Assembly: GCF_039634365.2 (NCBI RefSeq)
Contig: NZ_CP155079.2
Span: 4,216,001 to 4,280,000 of the forward strand
Source: Mucilaginibacter sp. PAMB04168
GTDB taxonomy: Bacteria; Bacteroidota; Bacteroidia; Sphingobacteriales; Sphingobacteriaceae
DNA: 64,000 bases
Reading direction: 5' to 3'
Below the pieces are notes generated by a model, which saw only the letters and a list, made by a program, of their open reading frames with translations, did no database searches and had not been told where the DNA came from. The position numbers were made by a program, and so were the translations under genes. Shown in pieces: positions 25,158 to 34,035 of this stretch; the first letter of the stretch is position 1, and each line of letters opens with the position of its first letter.

Positions 25158-26401
25158 GAGGAGGTGCCAAACTTTTTAACCGAATTGGCAAACTCGGGAT
25201 ATTTTTTAACTGCTTCTTGCTGGGTTAACCCGTAAACCGCCCCCTGCCAGGCTTGTTGCAAAGCCACAACCCCGCCGGTTGGCCCGTCAGGGTGCGCCAT
25301 AATGCCCCCGCCGGCCATATAAAGCAAATCAACCGTTTGGGTACGACGATACGTCTCAAATGCCTGCCCTCCCCATTGACCTGAAGATACCACCGGTAAT
25401 ACCGTTGTTCCATTAGCTAATGGTTGCAAACAGGCTTCGATTGACCGTACAACAGAATCATCAGACTCCCAGAATTTGTTTTGGATACCGTTAACATGAA
25501 TCTGATCAACACCGGCCAAGCGCCATAGCTTTTGATAAGCCGGAAATTCAATACCCAGCAGCGGATGGCGGTTTAACATACCCCAGCCATTGCGGTGCCC
25601 ATGAATAGCCAGTTGACGCTGATCGCAAATCTTCTTAACGCCCGAAAGCCCCACGCTATTCAAGCTGAGCATGGCGCATGTACCGCCTGCATTTACTATA
25701 TATTCGTAACGGCGCAGCATACTATCTGTCTCATCGCTGATGTTAAAAGCATACATTACCTTTTTACCCGTTTTATCGGCATGGTCGTTAATTACCCGCA
25801 TAATGGCATCAACCCTGTCCTCAAATTTAGAGTTAGCGGCAGATGACTGCAATTCATCATCTTTAACAAAGTCAATTCCTGCTTCAGCCAAGGTTTTAAC
25901 CAGCGCAGCGGTTTGCTGGGGCGACATGCCAATGCTGGGCTTTATGATAGTTCCTATCAATGGTCTATCTTGTACCTGTGTAAGCTCGCGGCAACCGGTA
26001 ATACCAAATTGCGGACCCTTAAAATGCCCGCTATAAGAAGCAGGCAACTCAATGTCCATCAGCTTAAGCCCAGTAAACTGCGTAAGCTCATACAAGTTAC
26101 CTTGTAGCGTAGAAATAAGTACAGGCAAGTTGTAACCAAAGTTTTCAATTGACCATGATACCTCAATATTCGCTCTGTGATACAGGCCACTTTTTGAGGT
26201 CGCCCCCGGTATAGCCGGCTCTTTAACCGACTCTAAAGGCATTATCTTTTCAACCCGCGCTGCAAAGCGTTGCTTAAGCTCCTCTGTTTCGCCGGGTATG
26301 GCCACAAATGTACCGCTCGATTGCTCGCCTGCCAGCACTGCAGCTGCTTTCTCAAGCTCGTAAGGTGTTTCTATATAATATTTTCCGGTTATTCGCTCCA
26401 T
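25154..26401 (-). CDS. RuBisCO-like protein (form IV, possibly OiaX/OiaT-like)
   Basis: The 415-residue protein aligns by eye with the RuBisCO large subunit. Lys154 in GTIIKPSIG matches Lys175. Lys180-x-Asp182-Glu183 in FVKDDE matches the carbamylated Lys201 and metal ligands Asp203/Glu204. His269-Arg270 match His294-Arg295, Lys309 matches loop-6 Lys334, Ser340-Gly341 match Ser379-Gly380, and AGGGIMAHP matches the phosphate-binding GGG. KPK is changed to KPS and the loop before Lys334 is GIQN, so carbon fixation is unlikely; no phosphoribulokinase gene is present. RuBisCO-like proteins known to keep this site include the 3-oxo-isoapionate-4-phosphate decarboxylase and transcarboxylase/hydrolase of D-apiose breakdown, which pair with a DUF1537 kinase as here. 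Enolase-type (MtnW) activity is less likely because no methionine-salvage gene is nearby. Confidence 0.9.
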   Translation of the reverse strand: MERITGKYYIETPYELEKAAAVLAGEQSSGTFVAIPGETEELKQRFAARVEKIMPLESVKEPAIPGATSKSGLYHRANIEVSWSIENFGYNLPVLISTLQGNLYELTQFTGLKLMDIELPASYSGHFKGPQFGITGCRELTQVQDRPLIGTIIKPSIGMSPQQTAALVKTLAEAGIDFVKDDELQSSAANSKFEDRVDAIMRVINDHADKTGKKVMYAFNISDETDSMLRRYEYIVNAGGTCAMLSLNSVGLSGVKKICDQRQLAIHGHRNGWGMLNRHPLLGIEFPAYQKLWRLAGVDQIHVNGIQNKFWESDDSVVRSIEACLQPLANGTTVLPVVSSGQWGGQAFETYRRTQTVDLLYMAGGGIMAHPDGPTGGVVALQQAWQGAVYGLTQQEAVKKYPEFANSVKKFGTSS

Positions 26402-26406
26402 GTGTA

Positions 26407-27714
26407 TTAGGTAGTGATGAGGTGCTTTTTAATTTTGTAGCCGCTAAGGCCATAGTACAGGATAAACAGGAAGCACACCAGTGGAATTATGTAACCTGGT
26501 TGTATGCGGTCGCTACTGTAATCAATAACTGTGGCCATAGCATAAGGAATGATAGCACCGCCAACAATAGACATAACCAACCATGAGGAGCCTGGCTTCG
26601 TATCGTCGCCCAAACCATCAATACCCAAGGCAAAAATGGTAGGGAACATAATAGACATGAAAAAACCAAGTGCACCCAATGCATAAATGACATAAGCGCC
26701 GTTGCCTAATATAGCTATTGCACACAGGGCAACTGCAACAACCGAATATATAGCCAGCAGTTTAGCTGATGACATGAAGCGCAAAAATGCAGTGCCAACA
26801 AACCGGCCCGCCATAAATAAAAAGCCATAAAGACCCAGGTAATAACCGGCTGTTTTTTCATCAAGTCCTCCGCCCTGTTTAGCCATACGTATAAAAAAAC
26901 TGGTTACACAAACTTGTGCACCTACATAAAAAAACTGGGCAAACACACCTAGTAGTAAATGACGGTGCTTTAGCACACCAAAAAAGCTCCCTCCTGTAGT
27001 AGGCTCTTTCGATACATTTTTTATCTCCGGAAACTTTATGAAATAAAAAAGTACCGCCACCAGAATAAGAACAGCAGCCAAAATAATATAGGGAAGCTTT
27101 ACCGCCGAAGCTTCGCCTTGCAGGTAAGCTGCACGGGCAGTATCAGTCATGGCTGATAGTTGTGCGGGCGTAAACTCCTTACCAGAAAGAATGAAGTTTG
27201 CACCAACCAAGGGCGCCACCATAGCTGCCAGCCCATTAAAGGACGCTGCCAGGTTTAAACGGGTTGTAGCCCCTGCCGGATCCCCCAATACAGTTGCATA
27301 AGGATTGGCTGCCGTTTCCAATATGGTTAATCCGCAACCTATAATAAATAAAGCGACCAAGAATATGCCATAAGCCAGCGTATTTGCTGCCGGAACAAAT
27401 AATAAGGCCCCGATAGCAAATATGACCAAACCAGCCAAAATGCTGTTCTTATAACCCCACTTTTTCAACATCATTCCTGCTGGAATGGCCATTAAGAAAT
27501 AGGCCAAAAATACAGCTGTATCAATCAACGTCGATTGCCGGTTATCTAACTGGCAAGCCTTTTTCAAGTGCGGAATAAGGATAGAGTCTAAATTGTGCGC
27601 CATTCCCCACAAAAAGAACAGGCATGTTATTAAAATAAACGGCAAAGTATAGCTTTTGCCCTGTGTGTTGGTTTCGGTTACTAAACCCGAATCATTATCG
27701 GTTATTATGGCCAT
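26407..27714 (-). CDS. FucP-type MFS sugar permease
   Basis: The product of about 435 residues is an inner-membrane transporter with twelve hydrophobic segments. Its first segment FILITCLFFLWGMAHNLDSILIPHLKKA and the ETAANPYATVLG motif (shorter cores LFFLWGM and ETAANPY) are characteristic of the L-fucose:proton symporter family, which in Bacteroidota also carries other sugars. The frame extends to 27756, where it would overlap the MaoC gene; the ATG at 27714 gives a usual length and a 25-base gap. Its place between MaoC and RuBisCO-like genes makes it the probable importer of the sugar or sugar acid used by this operon. Confidence 0.88.
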   Translation of the reverse strand: MAIITDNDSGLVTETNTQGKSYTLPFILITCLFFLWGMAHNLDSILIPHLKKACQLDNRQSTLIDTAVFLAYFLMAIPAGMMLKKWGYKNSILAGLVIFAIGALLFVPAANTLAYGIFLVALFIIGCGLTILETAANPYATVLGDPAGATTRLNLAASFNGLAAMVAPLVGANFILSGKEFTPAQLSAMTDTARAAYLQGEASAVKLPYIILAAVLILVAVLFYFIKFPEIKNVSKEPTTGGSFFGVLKHRHLLLGVFAQFFYVGAQVCVTSFFIRMAKQGGGLDEKTAGYYLGLYGFLFMAGRFVGTAFLRFMSSAKLLAIYSVVAVALCAIAILGNGAYVIYALGALGFFMSIMFPTIFALGIDGLGDDTKPGSSWLVMSIVGGAIIPYAMATVIDYSSDRIQPGYIIPLVCFLFILYYGLSGYKIKKHLITT

Positions 27715-27739
27715 TTTGTTTATTGGTTTATGAATTGGT

Positions 27740-28180
27740 TTATTTGCGATTAACAATCAGCAGATGATCACATGCTAGTACAACCTGGCCATGCTGATTG
27801 ATGACTTCTACATGTTCGGTTACCGTACCCTGCTCAGGTTTTTTAGCGTCAGCTTTTTCTGAGATGGTTACTTCCGAATGTATGGTATCACCGATAAATA
27901 CCGGCTTTACAAAACGCAATTTATCATATCCTTTTGAAAATGCCTCAGGATTAATTTCAGATGCTGTGAGCCCTATACCAATACTGAATATCATGGTACC
28001 ATGAGCAATACGTTGCTTGAACGGCTGGGTAGCACACCACTCAGCATCCAAATGGTGCGGAAAGAAATCACCGGTATGGCCTGCATGAACCACAAAGTCG
28101 GTTTCGGTAATGGTACGGCCCAAGGTTACACGTTTATCGCCTACGGTATAATCGTCAAAAAAAGTTGATTTAAAGTACAT
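27740..28180 (-). CDS. MaoC-like hot-dog dehydratase/hydratase
   Basis: This 146-residue protein has the R-hydratase catalytic motif as GDFFPHH, with Asp38 and His43 spaced as in (R)-specific enoyl-CoA hydratases, followed by AHGTMIFSIG. It would add water to, or remove it from, a CoA thioester. Two CoA-transferase genes in the same operon could supply such a thioester. It follows the Gfo/Idh gene after a gap of 95 bases and precedes the permease gene. A methylmesaconyl- or mesaconyl-CoA hydratase-like role is possible; substrate not determinable. Confidence 0.86.
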   Translation of the reverse strand: MYFKSTFFDDYTVGDKRVTLGRTITETDFVVHAGHTGDFFPHHLDAEWCATQPFKQRIAHGTMIFSIGIGLTASEINPEAFSKGYDKLRFVKPVFIGDTIHSEVTISEKADAKKPEQGTVTEHVEVINQHGQVVLACDHLLIVNRK

Positions 28181-28275
28181 GATGTTTTTGGCTTATGAAT
28201 TTAAACTTTTGGTATTTCATCCTTCAGTCATTCACTAAATAAATTCTATTAATTTTTCAATTCAGTAATGCTGAT

Positions 28276-29355
28276 TCAGATATCTGTTAACTGATTAGCC
28301 ATCAGCACGCCACCATCGTCACTGCTTTGGTAAGCACTTTCTACTACAGCCATAGTTTTAATAACGTCTTCCACACTGGTAGGCAGCACATCAGTTTCGC
28401 CAGCCTTATAGCGCATCAGGCTAGACATGGTACCGATAAATGCATCCGGAAACCAGGACCCCTCTAACTGCATTTCTTTCCACTCAGGCACCTTCCCTTC
28501 TTCCACAATGCAATACTCAAATTTATCGGGTACACCATGCGGGTAATCCATTAGTAAGCCCATGCGGGCTTTGATAGCGCCTTTGGTACCCTCCCATTTA
28601 ATAAAGCTTTCCTGGTTGTGCGGCCCAAAAGAGTGATCGTGATTGGTATTGATAATGGCATGCATGGTATCGCCATAATCAAATAAAATGGTTGAACGCG
28701 ACGATGAAAGTTCCTTTGCAGGATGTTTTAGCGTTTTGGCCATAACGGTACGTGGCTCGCCCAAAAATGACCGCATAAGGTCTATATAATGAATGCTGTG
28801 ATACTGTATTTCTAATCGTGGGTGTACCATTACAAAAGGAAATAACTCCCAGGGAGTTTCGAGTGTAACCCGCACTTCCATATCGTACACTTGTCCAATC
28901 AATCCCTGCTCAATCATGTAGCGCGCAGCGCTTACATAGGGTGCAAAACGCAGCTGACAGTTTATAGCAGCAGCCAGCTTTTTACGGCGGCATACCTCCA
29001 GAATCTCTTTACTCTGCCAAAAATAATCGCCCATGGGCTTTTGTATGAGCACGCCGCTGCCATCAGGCAATAATTCCAGCGTTTCTACAAATTTTTCGGG
29101 CATAATAGTAACATCGTATACAGTACCGGCAGGAGCATGCGCTACAGCATCAGCCACGGTATCAAAAACGTTTGGTATATTCCAGTCGGTAGCCAGTTTT
29201 TCGGCCTTGGCGCGCGTACGGTTGGTAATGCCAAAAACCTGAAAACCTGCTTTTTTGTAGGCAGGCAGGTGTGCATCGCCCACAATGCCGCCGGCACCTA
29301 TTATGATGATAGGTTGCGGGTTTTGCGGCAGTATGGGTTTATAAGGTATTTGCAT
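28276..29355 (-). CDS. Gfo/Idh/MocA-family oxidoreductase
   Basis: The 359-residue protein has an N-terminal Rossmann fold (IIIIGAGGIVGDAHLPAY, residues 16-33) and a C-terminal substrate domain. Catalytic candidates are Lys106 in IQKPMGD (the family usually has EKP) and His189 with Asp192 in HSIHYIDLM. The family oxidises or reduces sugars, inositols and sugar acids with NAD(P). One base separates it from the upstream binding-protein gene. In this operon it could oxidise the sugar acid before phosphorylation, comparable to the oxidoisomerase step of apionate breakdown, but this is an inference. The C-terminal half is close to the typical family length. Confidence 0.87.
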   Translation of the reverse strand: MQIPYKPILPQNPQPIIIIGAGGIVGDAHLPAYKKAGFQVFGITNRTRAKAEKLATDWNIPNVFDTVADAVAHAPAGTVYDVTIMPEKFVETLELLPDGSGVLIQKPMGDYFWQSKEILEVCRRKKLAAAINCQLRFAPYVSAARYMIEQGLIGQVYDMEVRVTLETPWELFPFVMVHPRLEIQYHSIHYIDLMRSFLGEPRTVMAKTLKHPAKELSSSRSTILFDYGDTMHAIINTNHDHSFGPHNQESFIKWEGTKGAIKARMGLLMDYPHGVPDKFEYCIVEEGKVPEWKEMQLEGSWFPDAFIGTMSSLMRYKAGETDVLPTSVEDVIKTMAVVESAYQSSDDGGVLMANQLTDI

Positions 29356-29356
29356 G

Positions 29357-30595
29357 TTAGTCTTTACTTAATTGGTTTATCTTTTGCTGGCCTTGCTGCA
29401 GTAATTGTTCAGCCGGTGTTTGCGTATTAACAGCAGCTAATACTACCTCGTCAATAACGTGTGCTATCTGAGCCCAGTTACGTTTTTGAGGAAGCGAACG
29501 AGCTACCTCATGCAGCATGCCCAGCTTGTGGTAGTAAGGTATGGTATTGTTTATATCCGCATCGTTCCAGGTAGAAAGCCGACAACCTATGCCACCTTCA
29601 AGTGTTAGCAGCTTATCATTTTGCCGGTTAGTGGCAAAGCGCAGAAAATCGTAAGCTTTTTGTTTATGCCGGCTACCTGAACCTATTGTATAAAGCCAGT
29701 AAACATTTAATGATGCCGGTTGGCTACCCAGTTCAGCAGGTATGTTTGCTATATCTACCTTGCCTTTAACGTTCGACTCAGCTACTACCTCACACATAGA
29801 GGCAAAACCAAACCAATTCACCATCATAGCCGCCTCGCCACGGGCAAAGGCCATGCCCATAGCTACCGATTCGCATTGTGATGATTGCGGGTGAATAGCG
29901 GTATCATCATTCAGAACATTACGGTAGAACTCAAGAGCTTTTACAGCCTGCGGTGTGTCAATATTTACCTCGCCGCTGGCATCGGTTAGTTCTCCACCGC
30001 GTGTCCACAGTTGGAGCACAAAATCAAATACGGTATTGTGTCCGTCGGGATAACCTGCAAAGATGGTTCCGTACAGGTTTTGCTCAGGCCGATTAAAAAA
30101 CCGGGCAACGTCTAAGAAGTCATCCCAGGTTTGGGGCACCTGCAACGGCCTGCCATATTGAGCTTGAAATGCTCGTTGTTCGTTTAGGTCTTCAAACAAA
30201 TCTTTACGGTAGATGAAACATTCAGGGCCATCATGAAACGGCAAGCCCGCAACGGATTCGCCGTATTGCTGCGCAGACAGCAAAGAGGGGCTCCATCCAT
30301 CAGGATACCCTTCAGGCGAGTTCCGTTTTATATAAGGCGTTAAGTCTTCCAGTAAGCCATCAGTCCAGGCTTTGTACAGCCAATCGGTTACCAAGTGTGC
30401 TATATCCCAGTCGCCGTTTTGCAAGCCTTTGTTCTGTATGATGGTTTCATGAAGCAGATCCAGGTCCATGGGCACCATTTCGGCTTTTAAGGTACAGCCA
30501 GTTTCGGCACAGTAACCATCCCAAAGCTTTTGCAGGGCACTTTCAAAAGGACCAAACTTGCGTACAGCTATTCTTATCGTATCGGGGGTGCTCAT
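29357..30595 (-). CDS. Solute-binding-protein fold (family 1-like) without signal peptide
   Basis: The 412-residue sequence reads as an ABC-type extracellular solute-binding protein: alternating Rossmann-like halves, WDIAHLVTDW, the cleft segment AGLPFHDGPECFIYRKDLF, and RGEAAMMVNWFGF as the second domain crossover. It starts MSTPDTIRIAVRKFG with no hydrophobic signal sequence or lipobox, and no upstream in-frame start could add one because it overlaps the CoA-transferase stop by 4 bases. It is therefore predicted to stay in the cytosol. No ABC permease or ATPase gene is in the window. Role unknown: a cytosolic ligand carrier, sensor or enzyme partner are possibilities. Confidence 0.82.
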   Translation of the reverse strand: MSTPDTIRIAVRKFGPFESALQKLWDGYCAETGCTLKAEMVPMDLDLLHETIIQNKGLQNGDWDIAHLVTDWLYKAWTDGLLEDLTPYIKRNSPEGYPDGWSPSLLSAQQYGESVAGLPFHDGPECFIYRKDLFEDLNEQRAFQAQYGRPLQVPQTWDDFLDVARFFNRPEQNLYGTIFAGYPDGHNTVFDFVLQLWTRGGELTDASGEVNIDTPQAVKALEFYRNVLNDDTAIHPQSSQCESVAMGMAFARGEAAMMVNWFGFASMCEVVAESNVKGKVDIANIPAELGSQPASLNVYWLYTIGSGSRHKQKAYDFLRFATNRQNDKLLTLEGGIGCRLSTWNDADINNTIPYYHKLGMLHEVARSLPQKRNWAQIAHVIDEVVLAAVNTQTPAEQLLQQGQQKINQLSKD

Positions 30596-31728
30596 TTGCT
30601 CATCTCATTTAATATAGCTTGAGTATCCTGCCCTAAAGCAGGCGATCCTTTGAATGACGTAAGTATTTCACCATCTATGCGTATAGGGCACCGGGTGGTA
30701 CGGTACTGGTAGCCATCGTTCATGGTTACTTCCTGTATCATATCCAGTGCCTTAAAGCCTTCCTGCTGCATCAGGGTTTTCCAATCCAGCACCTCTGCAC
30801 ACCATATATCGGCAGGTTGTAAAACAGCCAGCCAGCTTTCGGTGGTGTTAGTTTGCAAGTGATCGGCCAGTATAGTCTTAATTTCATCACGCTGATGAAA
30901 CGCCTGTGCTACCTCGGTATAAGGCAAAAGCGCATTGCATTGGAGTAACTGTGCCAGTTGAGGTATAGAGCCCATTGCCAAAGCCATATAGCCATTGGCT
31001 GTTTTATATACCCCATAAGGTGCCCCTAAATAAGCATGCGCATTGTTTTTGGCAGAACGCTCAGGCAGCAGGCCATCATAGTAATAGGTGGTTACGGCCT
31101 CAAACTGTAAGTCATAAGCCGACTCCAGCATACTTACCTGCACCAATGCGCCTTCATTCTTTAATGTGCGCCTAACCAGGCAGGCTAAAATGCCTTGCGT
31201 TAAATGCGTACCGGCCAGCATATCTATAATAGACAAACCCATAGGCACCGGGCCACCGGCATTGCCAGTTAGCCAGGTTAAACCCGTTAGTGACTGCAAC
31301 AGCAAATCCTGCCCTGGCTTATCCTTCCACGGACCAACGTTGCCGTAGCCCGAAATTTCGCCATAAATAACGGTTGGGTTCACGGCTTTTACACTTTCAT
31401 AATCAAAACCTAAACGTTCCATTACGCCGGGGCGGTAATTATGCATTACCACGTCAGCTTTTTTTACCAGTTCCCAAACGTTTTGTACGTCATCACCACT
31501 TTTCAAATCAGCCGTAAAGCTTTCTTTATTACGGTTAATGGCATGAAATACCGACGATTCGCCATTCATAATGACGTTTGACGTATATAAATGCCGGCAA
31601 ATATCGCCGGTATCTGGTCGTTCTATTTTGATAACGCGCGCGCCTAAATCTGCCAACCGTAAACCTGCCGATGGGCCGGATAGAAACTGGCTAAAATCTA
31701 CCACTAAATAATCTTCTAAAGGCCTCAT
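30592..31728 (-). CDS. Family III CoA-transferase (CaiB/BaiF/Frc), copy 2
   Basis: This 378-residue enzyme has the typical start of family III CoA-transferases (VVDFSQFLSGPSAGLRLADLGARVIKIERP split as DFSQFLSGPSAG and LADLGARVIKIERP). Asp169 in GLSIIDMLAG takes the place of the catalytic Asp169 of formyl-CoA transferase. The family moves CoA between carboxylic acids, for example oxalate/formate, carnitine/crotonobetaine or mesaconate. Active enzymes are interlocked dimers; the adjacent paralogue could form a heterodimer. Its start overlaps the first copy by 4 bases and its stop overlaps the second binding-protein gene by 4 bases. Confidence 0.88.
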   Translation of the reverse strand: MRPLEDYLVVDFSQFLSGPSAGLRLADLGARVIKIERPDTGDICRHLYTSNVIMNGESSVFHAINRNKESFTADLKSGDDVQNVWELVKKADVVMHNYRPGVMERLGFDYESVKAVNPTVIYGEISGYGNVGPWKDKPGQDLLLQSLTGLTWLTGNAGGPVPMGLSIIDMLAGTHLTQGILACLVRRTLKNEGALVQVSMLESAYDLQFEAVTTYYYDGLLPERSAKNNAHAYLGAPYGVYKTANGYMALAMGSIPQLAQLLQCNALLPYTEVAQAFHQRDEIKTILADHLQTNTTESWLAVLQPADIWCAEVLDWKTLMQQEGFKALDMIQEVTMNDGYQYRTTRCPIRIDGEILTSFKGSPALGQDTQAILNEMSK

Positions 31729-32879
31729 GCTTCGGTTAAATTAAATTGTTGGTTGATAATTTCGGTTTGAGCGCCTGGTCGTGGGGCGGCTACGGATGAG
31801 TATAATCTTGTATGATCAATACGGATAGGGCAACGTGTGGTACTTAGTTGCTTGCCACCGGGTAGCATAACATGCTGCTGTATGCCCATCGCTTCGAAAG
31901 CCTCATGGTGCAGGCTTTGTGCATAGTTTAATACATCAGAACACCATATGTCTAACGGCTCCAGTAAAGCCAGCCATTCAGCAGTATTTCTATTTTGTAA
32001 TTGCCCGGCCAACAACTGCATAATCTCATCACGCTGTTCAAACCAGGATGCTTTTTCAGCGTAGGCTGTTAAATCTACACCAACAGCCTCTCCTATCTTA
32101 TGCAAATTGCCCATGGCTAATGAAAGGTAACCATCGGCCGTACGGTAAATGCCGTAAGGTGCGCTTAGATAGGGATGGCCTGTACCTTTTATGCTACTGC
32201 GTTGCGGCAGCTTTTCGCCATCGTTCAGATGCGTTGTGAGGAACTCGAATTGCAAGTCAAGTACAGATTCGAGCAAACTTACCTCAACTAATACGCTTTT
32301 TTGTGTTTTATGGCGCTTAATTAAAGCAGCCAGAATACCCTGTACAAAGTGTGCACCGCACATAATATCAGCAACGGCCAAGCCAAACGGCACGGGACCT
32401 GCATCCTGCGTGTCTGACAGATAAGTTAAACCTGATAGTGATTGGATGAGCAAATCCTGCCCTGGCCTTGATGCCCAAGGACCTTTGCTGCCATAACCGG
32501 TAACTACGCCATATATAATTTTAGGATTTATGGCTTGCACAGCCCCGTAATCCAACCCAATCTTTTCCATTACACCCGGACGGAAGTTATGGGTAATTAC
32601 ATCAGCCTGTGCAATCAGTTTCTTTACGCGCTCTAAATCCTCCGGATCTTTCAAGTCGGCCGCGTATGATTCTTTGTTACGGTTAATGGTATGAAAAACC
32701 AGGCTGTCACCATTTACAAAGATGTTGCGAATAGCAATTTGCCGACCTGCCTCACCTTTTACCGGACGCTCAATCTTAATAACGCGCGCACCCAAATCGG
32801 CCAGGCGCAGACCCGCTGTTGGTCCGGCCATAAACTGGCTGAACTCCAGCACCACTAATCCTTCTAAGGGCTTAACCAT
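31725..32879 (-). CDS. Family III CoA-transferase (CaiB/BaiF/Frc), copy 1
   Basis: Started at the ATG at 32879, the enzyme has 384 residues and a normal family beginning (MVKPLEGLVVLEFSQFMAGP); the frame continues to 32951, but that part only overlaps the upstream gene. Asp171 in GLAVADIMCG is the presumed catalytic aspartate that forms an anhydride with the CoA-bound acid. It overlaps the binding-protein gene by 8 bases. The two CoA-transferases are clear paralogues of each other (matching FSQF, NRNKES, HNxRPGVME, GPVPxGL segments), which suggests a local duplication. The acid they activate is not known. Confidence 0.87.
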   Translation of the reverse strand: MVKPLEGLVVLEFSQFMAGPTAGLRLADLGARVIKIERPVKGEAGRQIAIRNIFVNGDSLVFHTINRNKESYAADLKDPEDLERVKKLIAQADVITHNFRPGVMEKIGLDYGAVQAINPKIIYGVVTGYGSKGPWASRPGQDLLIQSLSGLTYLSDTQDAGPVPFGLAVADIMCGAHFVQGILAALIKRHKTQKSVLVEVSLLESVLDLQFEFLTTHLNDGEKLPQRSSIKGTGHPYLSAPYGIYRTADGYLSLAMGNLHKIGEAVGVDLTAYAEKASWFEQRDEIMQLLAGQLQNRNTAEWLALLEPLDIWCSDVLNYAQSLHHEAFEAMGIQQHVMLPGGKQLSTTRCPIRIDHTRLYSSVAAPRPGAQTEIINQQFNLTEA

Positions 32880-34035
32880 GCTGCACATTTGCTCTTGAAG
32901 TTTGATACAATTTATCCAGATCAGCCAACACCTGCAGTTCGCTACCACCATTCATGAGGTAGTTGCGCACTACATCGCCGCCATGATCCTGAAAATACAT
33001 AGAGCCATTGTACCGCGGTCGCAAAAATGCGCGTTGTAAGGCGGGCAATGTATTTGAGAAGTAGTTGTGCGTTTTACTGTTGGTTGCGCTGCTCGTCCAG
33101 GCACTTAAGTGCCCGGGCTGCCCGCCATTATCGGTGTACAAACCTTGCTGACAAGCCGGCGAGGCTACATACTCCGCATACTTCATAGCCACATCAATGT
33201 GCTGGCATTGCGATGAAACGGCTAATCCTGTACCGCCCAATGTGGAACGCAGATTGGTTTTGCCGTTTAGCGTTACCATATCATGAAAATGCAGTACACG
33301 GCGAGCATAACCCTCACGTGAGTAGTTAGAATAGCCGTAAGCAAACGGGCAGTAGGCAATATCATCAGTAAGCGTCATGCGCTCATATACTTTAATGGGA
33401 TTGTAACCGAAGCAAGCCGGATCAACAAGTTGCGCCAGCTGGCGGTACATCTGCAGGGCTTGTATGCCTGTTTCACGACTTACCACCTCGCCTTCCTGCT
33501 GAAAAGGATCTTCACCTAATGAACAGCAGAAGGTATAGAAAGTCATCAGTGAATCTATTGGTATAAGTGGACAAGCAACCAACCCGCGTTTAGCCAGGTC
33601 AATCAGTTCATCATAAGTTGATGGCTTGTCGGTACCGTGCGCAGTCAATAAATCCGGGCGACTTGCAGCCACCGGTGTGGCGGCATCAATAGGCAAAGCC
33701 CATTGCTGGCCATGAAAGTTATAGCTGATGTAAGATTCGCCAACTGTATTTACTTCCTGATCTTTCAAAAATTCTGGCGATAAAAATTCATCAAAAGGCA
33801 ATATAGTACGGGTGTTAGCCGCAAAACCAGCCCAAGGGTGATCAATTACCAGCAGATCATAACGGGCAGCTAACTGCTCGATAGACAGATCGGCAAATTG
33901 TTGCAGGGAGCGTTTTTCCCATATAATTTCCACACCGGGATTTAATTCAGAAAAACGCTGGGCAGTCGCTGTCATGGGTACAAAACCACGACTATGGTTC
34001 CAGGTAATTCCCTTTAATATAATTTGATCAGACAT
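32872..34035 (-). CDS. Solute-binding-protein fold without signal peptide, first gene of the operon
   Basis: The 387-residue product started at the ATG at 34035 resembles a family 1 extracellular solute-binding protein (ARYDLLVIDHPWAGF, QWALPIDAATPVAA, LRSTLGGTGLAVSS), with cleft-forming aromatic residues. The upstream alternatives (GTG at 34053 and ATG at 34050) add only a few residues and no signal peptide. Like the second binding protein of this operon it is predicted to be cytosolic, and no permease or ATPase of an ABC transporter is nearby. Together they bracket the two CoA-transferase genes in the order binding protein, transferase, transferase, binding protein. Function is unknown. Confidence 0.8.
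   Translation of the reverse strand: MSDQIILKGITWNHSRGFVPMTATAQRFSELNPGVEIIWEKRSLQQFADLSIEQLAARYDLLVIDHPWAGFAANTRTILPFDEFLSPEFLKDQEVNTVGESYISYNFHGQQWALPIDAATPVAASRPDLLTAHGTDKPSTYDELIDLAKRGLVACPLIPIDSLMTFYTFCCSLGEDPFQQEGEVVSRETGIQALQMYRQLAQLVDPACFGYNPIKVYERMTLTDDIAYCPFAYGYSNYSREGYARRVLHFHDMVTLNGKTNLRSTLGGTGLAVSSQCQHIDVAMKYAEYVASPACQQGLYTDNGGQPGHLSAWTSSATNSKTHNYFSNTLPALQRAFLRPRYNGSMYFQDHGGDVVRNYLMNGGSELQVLADLDKLYQTSRANVQHG

Noticed and set aside
25154..26401. Carbon-fixing RuBisCO
   Set aside because: No phosphoribulokinase or small subunit, altered KPK motif and catabolic neighbours point to a form IV RuBisCO-like protein.
32880..32951. Upstream extension of the first CoA-transferase
   Set aside because: It overlaps the binding-protein gene by 80 bases and adds residues that are not part of the CoA-transferase fold.
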